From: an uncultured delta proteobacterium
Lineage (GTDB): Bacteria; Desulfobacterota; WTBG01; CAIYCZ01
NCBI GenBank assembly: GCA_903924805.1
Contig: CAIYCZ010000193.1
Location: forward strand, 1-5,619
Length of the DNA: 5,619 nucleotides
Direction: 5' to 3'
The notes under the pieces are model-generated. The model searched no databases and had not been told where the DNA came from. It saw only the letters and a list, made by a program, of their open reading frames with translations. This document shows, piece after piece, positions 5,543 through 5,619 of this stretch (its first letter is position 1; each line of letters opens with the position of its first letter). The translations under genes and the position numbers were made by a program.

Positions 5543-5619
5543 ATGAAAGACTCAGCTAATGCACAAAAAATAGTTGCTTCACGAAGTCACTTAATTGACA
5601 AAGCCTCCTGCACAATAAC
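5543..5619 (+). CDS. Possible start of an unidentified gene, cut by the window edge
   Basis: An open frame starts with ATG at 5543 and stays open for 25 codons to the right edge (begins MKDSANAQKIVASRSHL). I do not recognise it. The upstream in-frame stop is at 5516-5518. The only ribosome binding site candidate is GGTG (5537-5540), too close to the ATG to be convincing. A 10-base palindrome GTTAATTAAC (5514-5523) and AT-rich promoter-like sequence precede it. It does not begin like a GltB amidotransferase subunit, which starts with a catalytic cysteine near residue 2. It may not be a real gene. Confidence 0.25.
   Translation, partial: MKDSANAQKIVASRSHLIDKASCTI

Overview
The window carries a bacterial nitrogen-assimilation locus with four complete genes, all on the + strand, and a possible fifth gene cut by the right edge. 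In order they are: a type I glutamine synthetase (glnA, 182-1510); a small MvhD/FlpD-family iron-sulfur protein (1847-2260); a ferredoxin-domain protein with a degenerate glutamate-synthase-like barrel (2352-3740); and a better-conserved ferredoxin-domain glutamate synthase (GOGAT) FMN-domain protein of the archaeal type (3737-5290). The last two overlap by 4 bases (ATGA) and are paralogues. The gene content (archaeal-type split GOGAT, MvhD-like protein, many [4Fe-4S] motifs) suggests an anaerobe. A sulfate-reducing Desulfobacterota-like or Nitrospirota-like bacterium is my best guess, but nothing here fixes the taxon.

Layout. Bases 1-181 hold no gene I can support. They contain an imperfect inverted repeat built from octamer-spaced GAGT(T) words, then a strong ribosome binding site for glnA. 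Bases 1511-1846 are non-coding, with a bulged terminator-like hairpin (1608-1637), a good sigma-70-type promoter (1708-1735), a near-duplicate of the -10 region 85 bases further on, and a 16-base perfect palindrome just before the MvhD-like gene. A stem-loop (2302-2335) sits directly before the ribosome binding site of the first GOGAT-like gene. Bases 5291-5542 are AT-rich and contain an inverted repeat whose sequence words are partly shuffled between the arms. A 77-base open frame runs off the right end.

How the genes may work together. Glutamine synthetase makes glutamine from glutamate and ammonium, and GOGAT turns glutamine plus 2-oxoglutarate into two glutamates. The 517-residue protein keeps the recognisable FMN-domain motifs of GOGAT, while the 462-residue paralogue has lost most of them but keeps all its cysteine motifs, so it may be an electron-transfer partner. 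MvhD-family proteins normally pass electrons between a hydrogenase or other oxidoreductase and HdrA. One placed in front of a GOGAT-like pair suggests a glutamate synthase wired to an unusual electron donor. No amidotransferase subunit, GXGXG subunit or GltD-like NAD(P)H subunit is in the window, so the complex is either completed elsewhere or differs from standard GOGAT.
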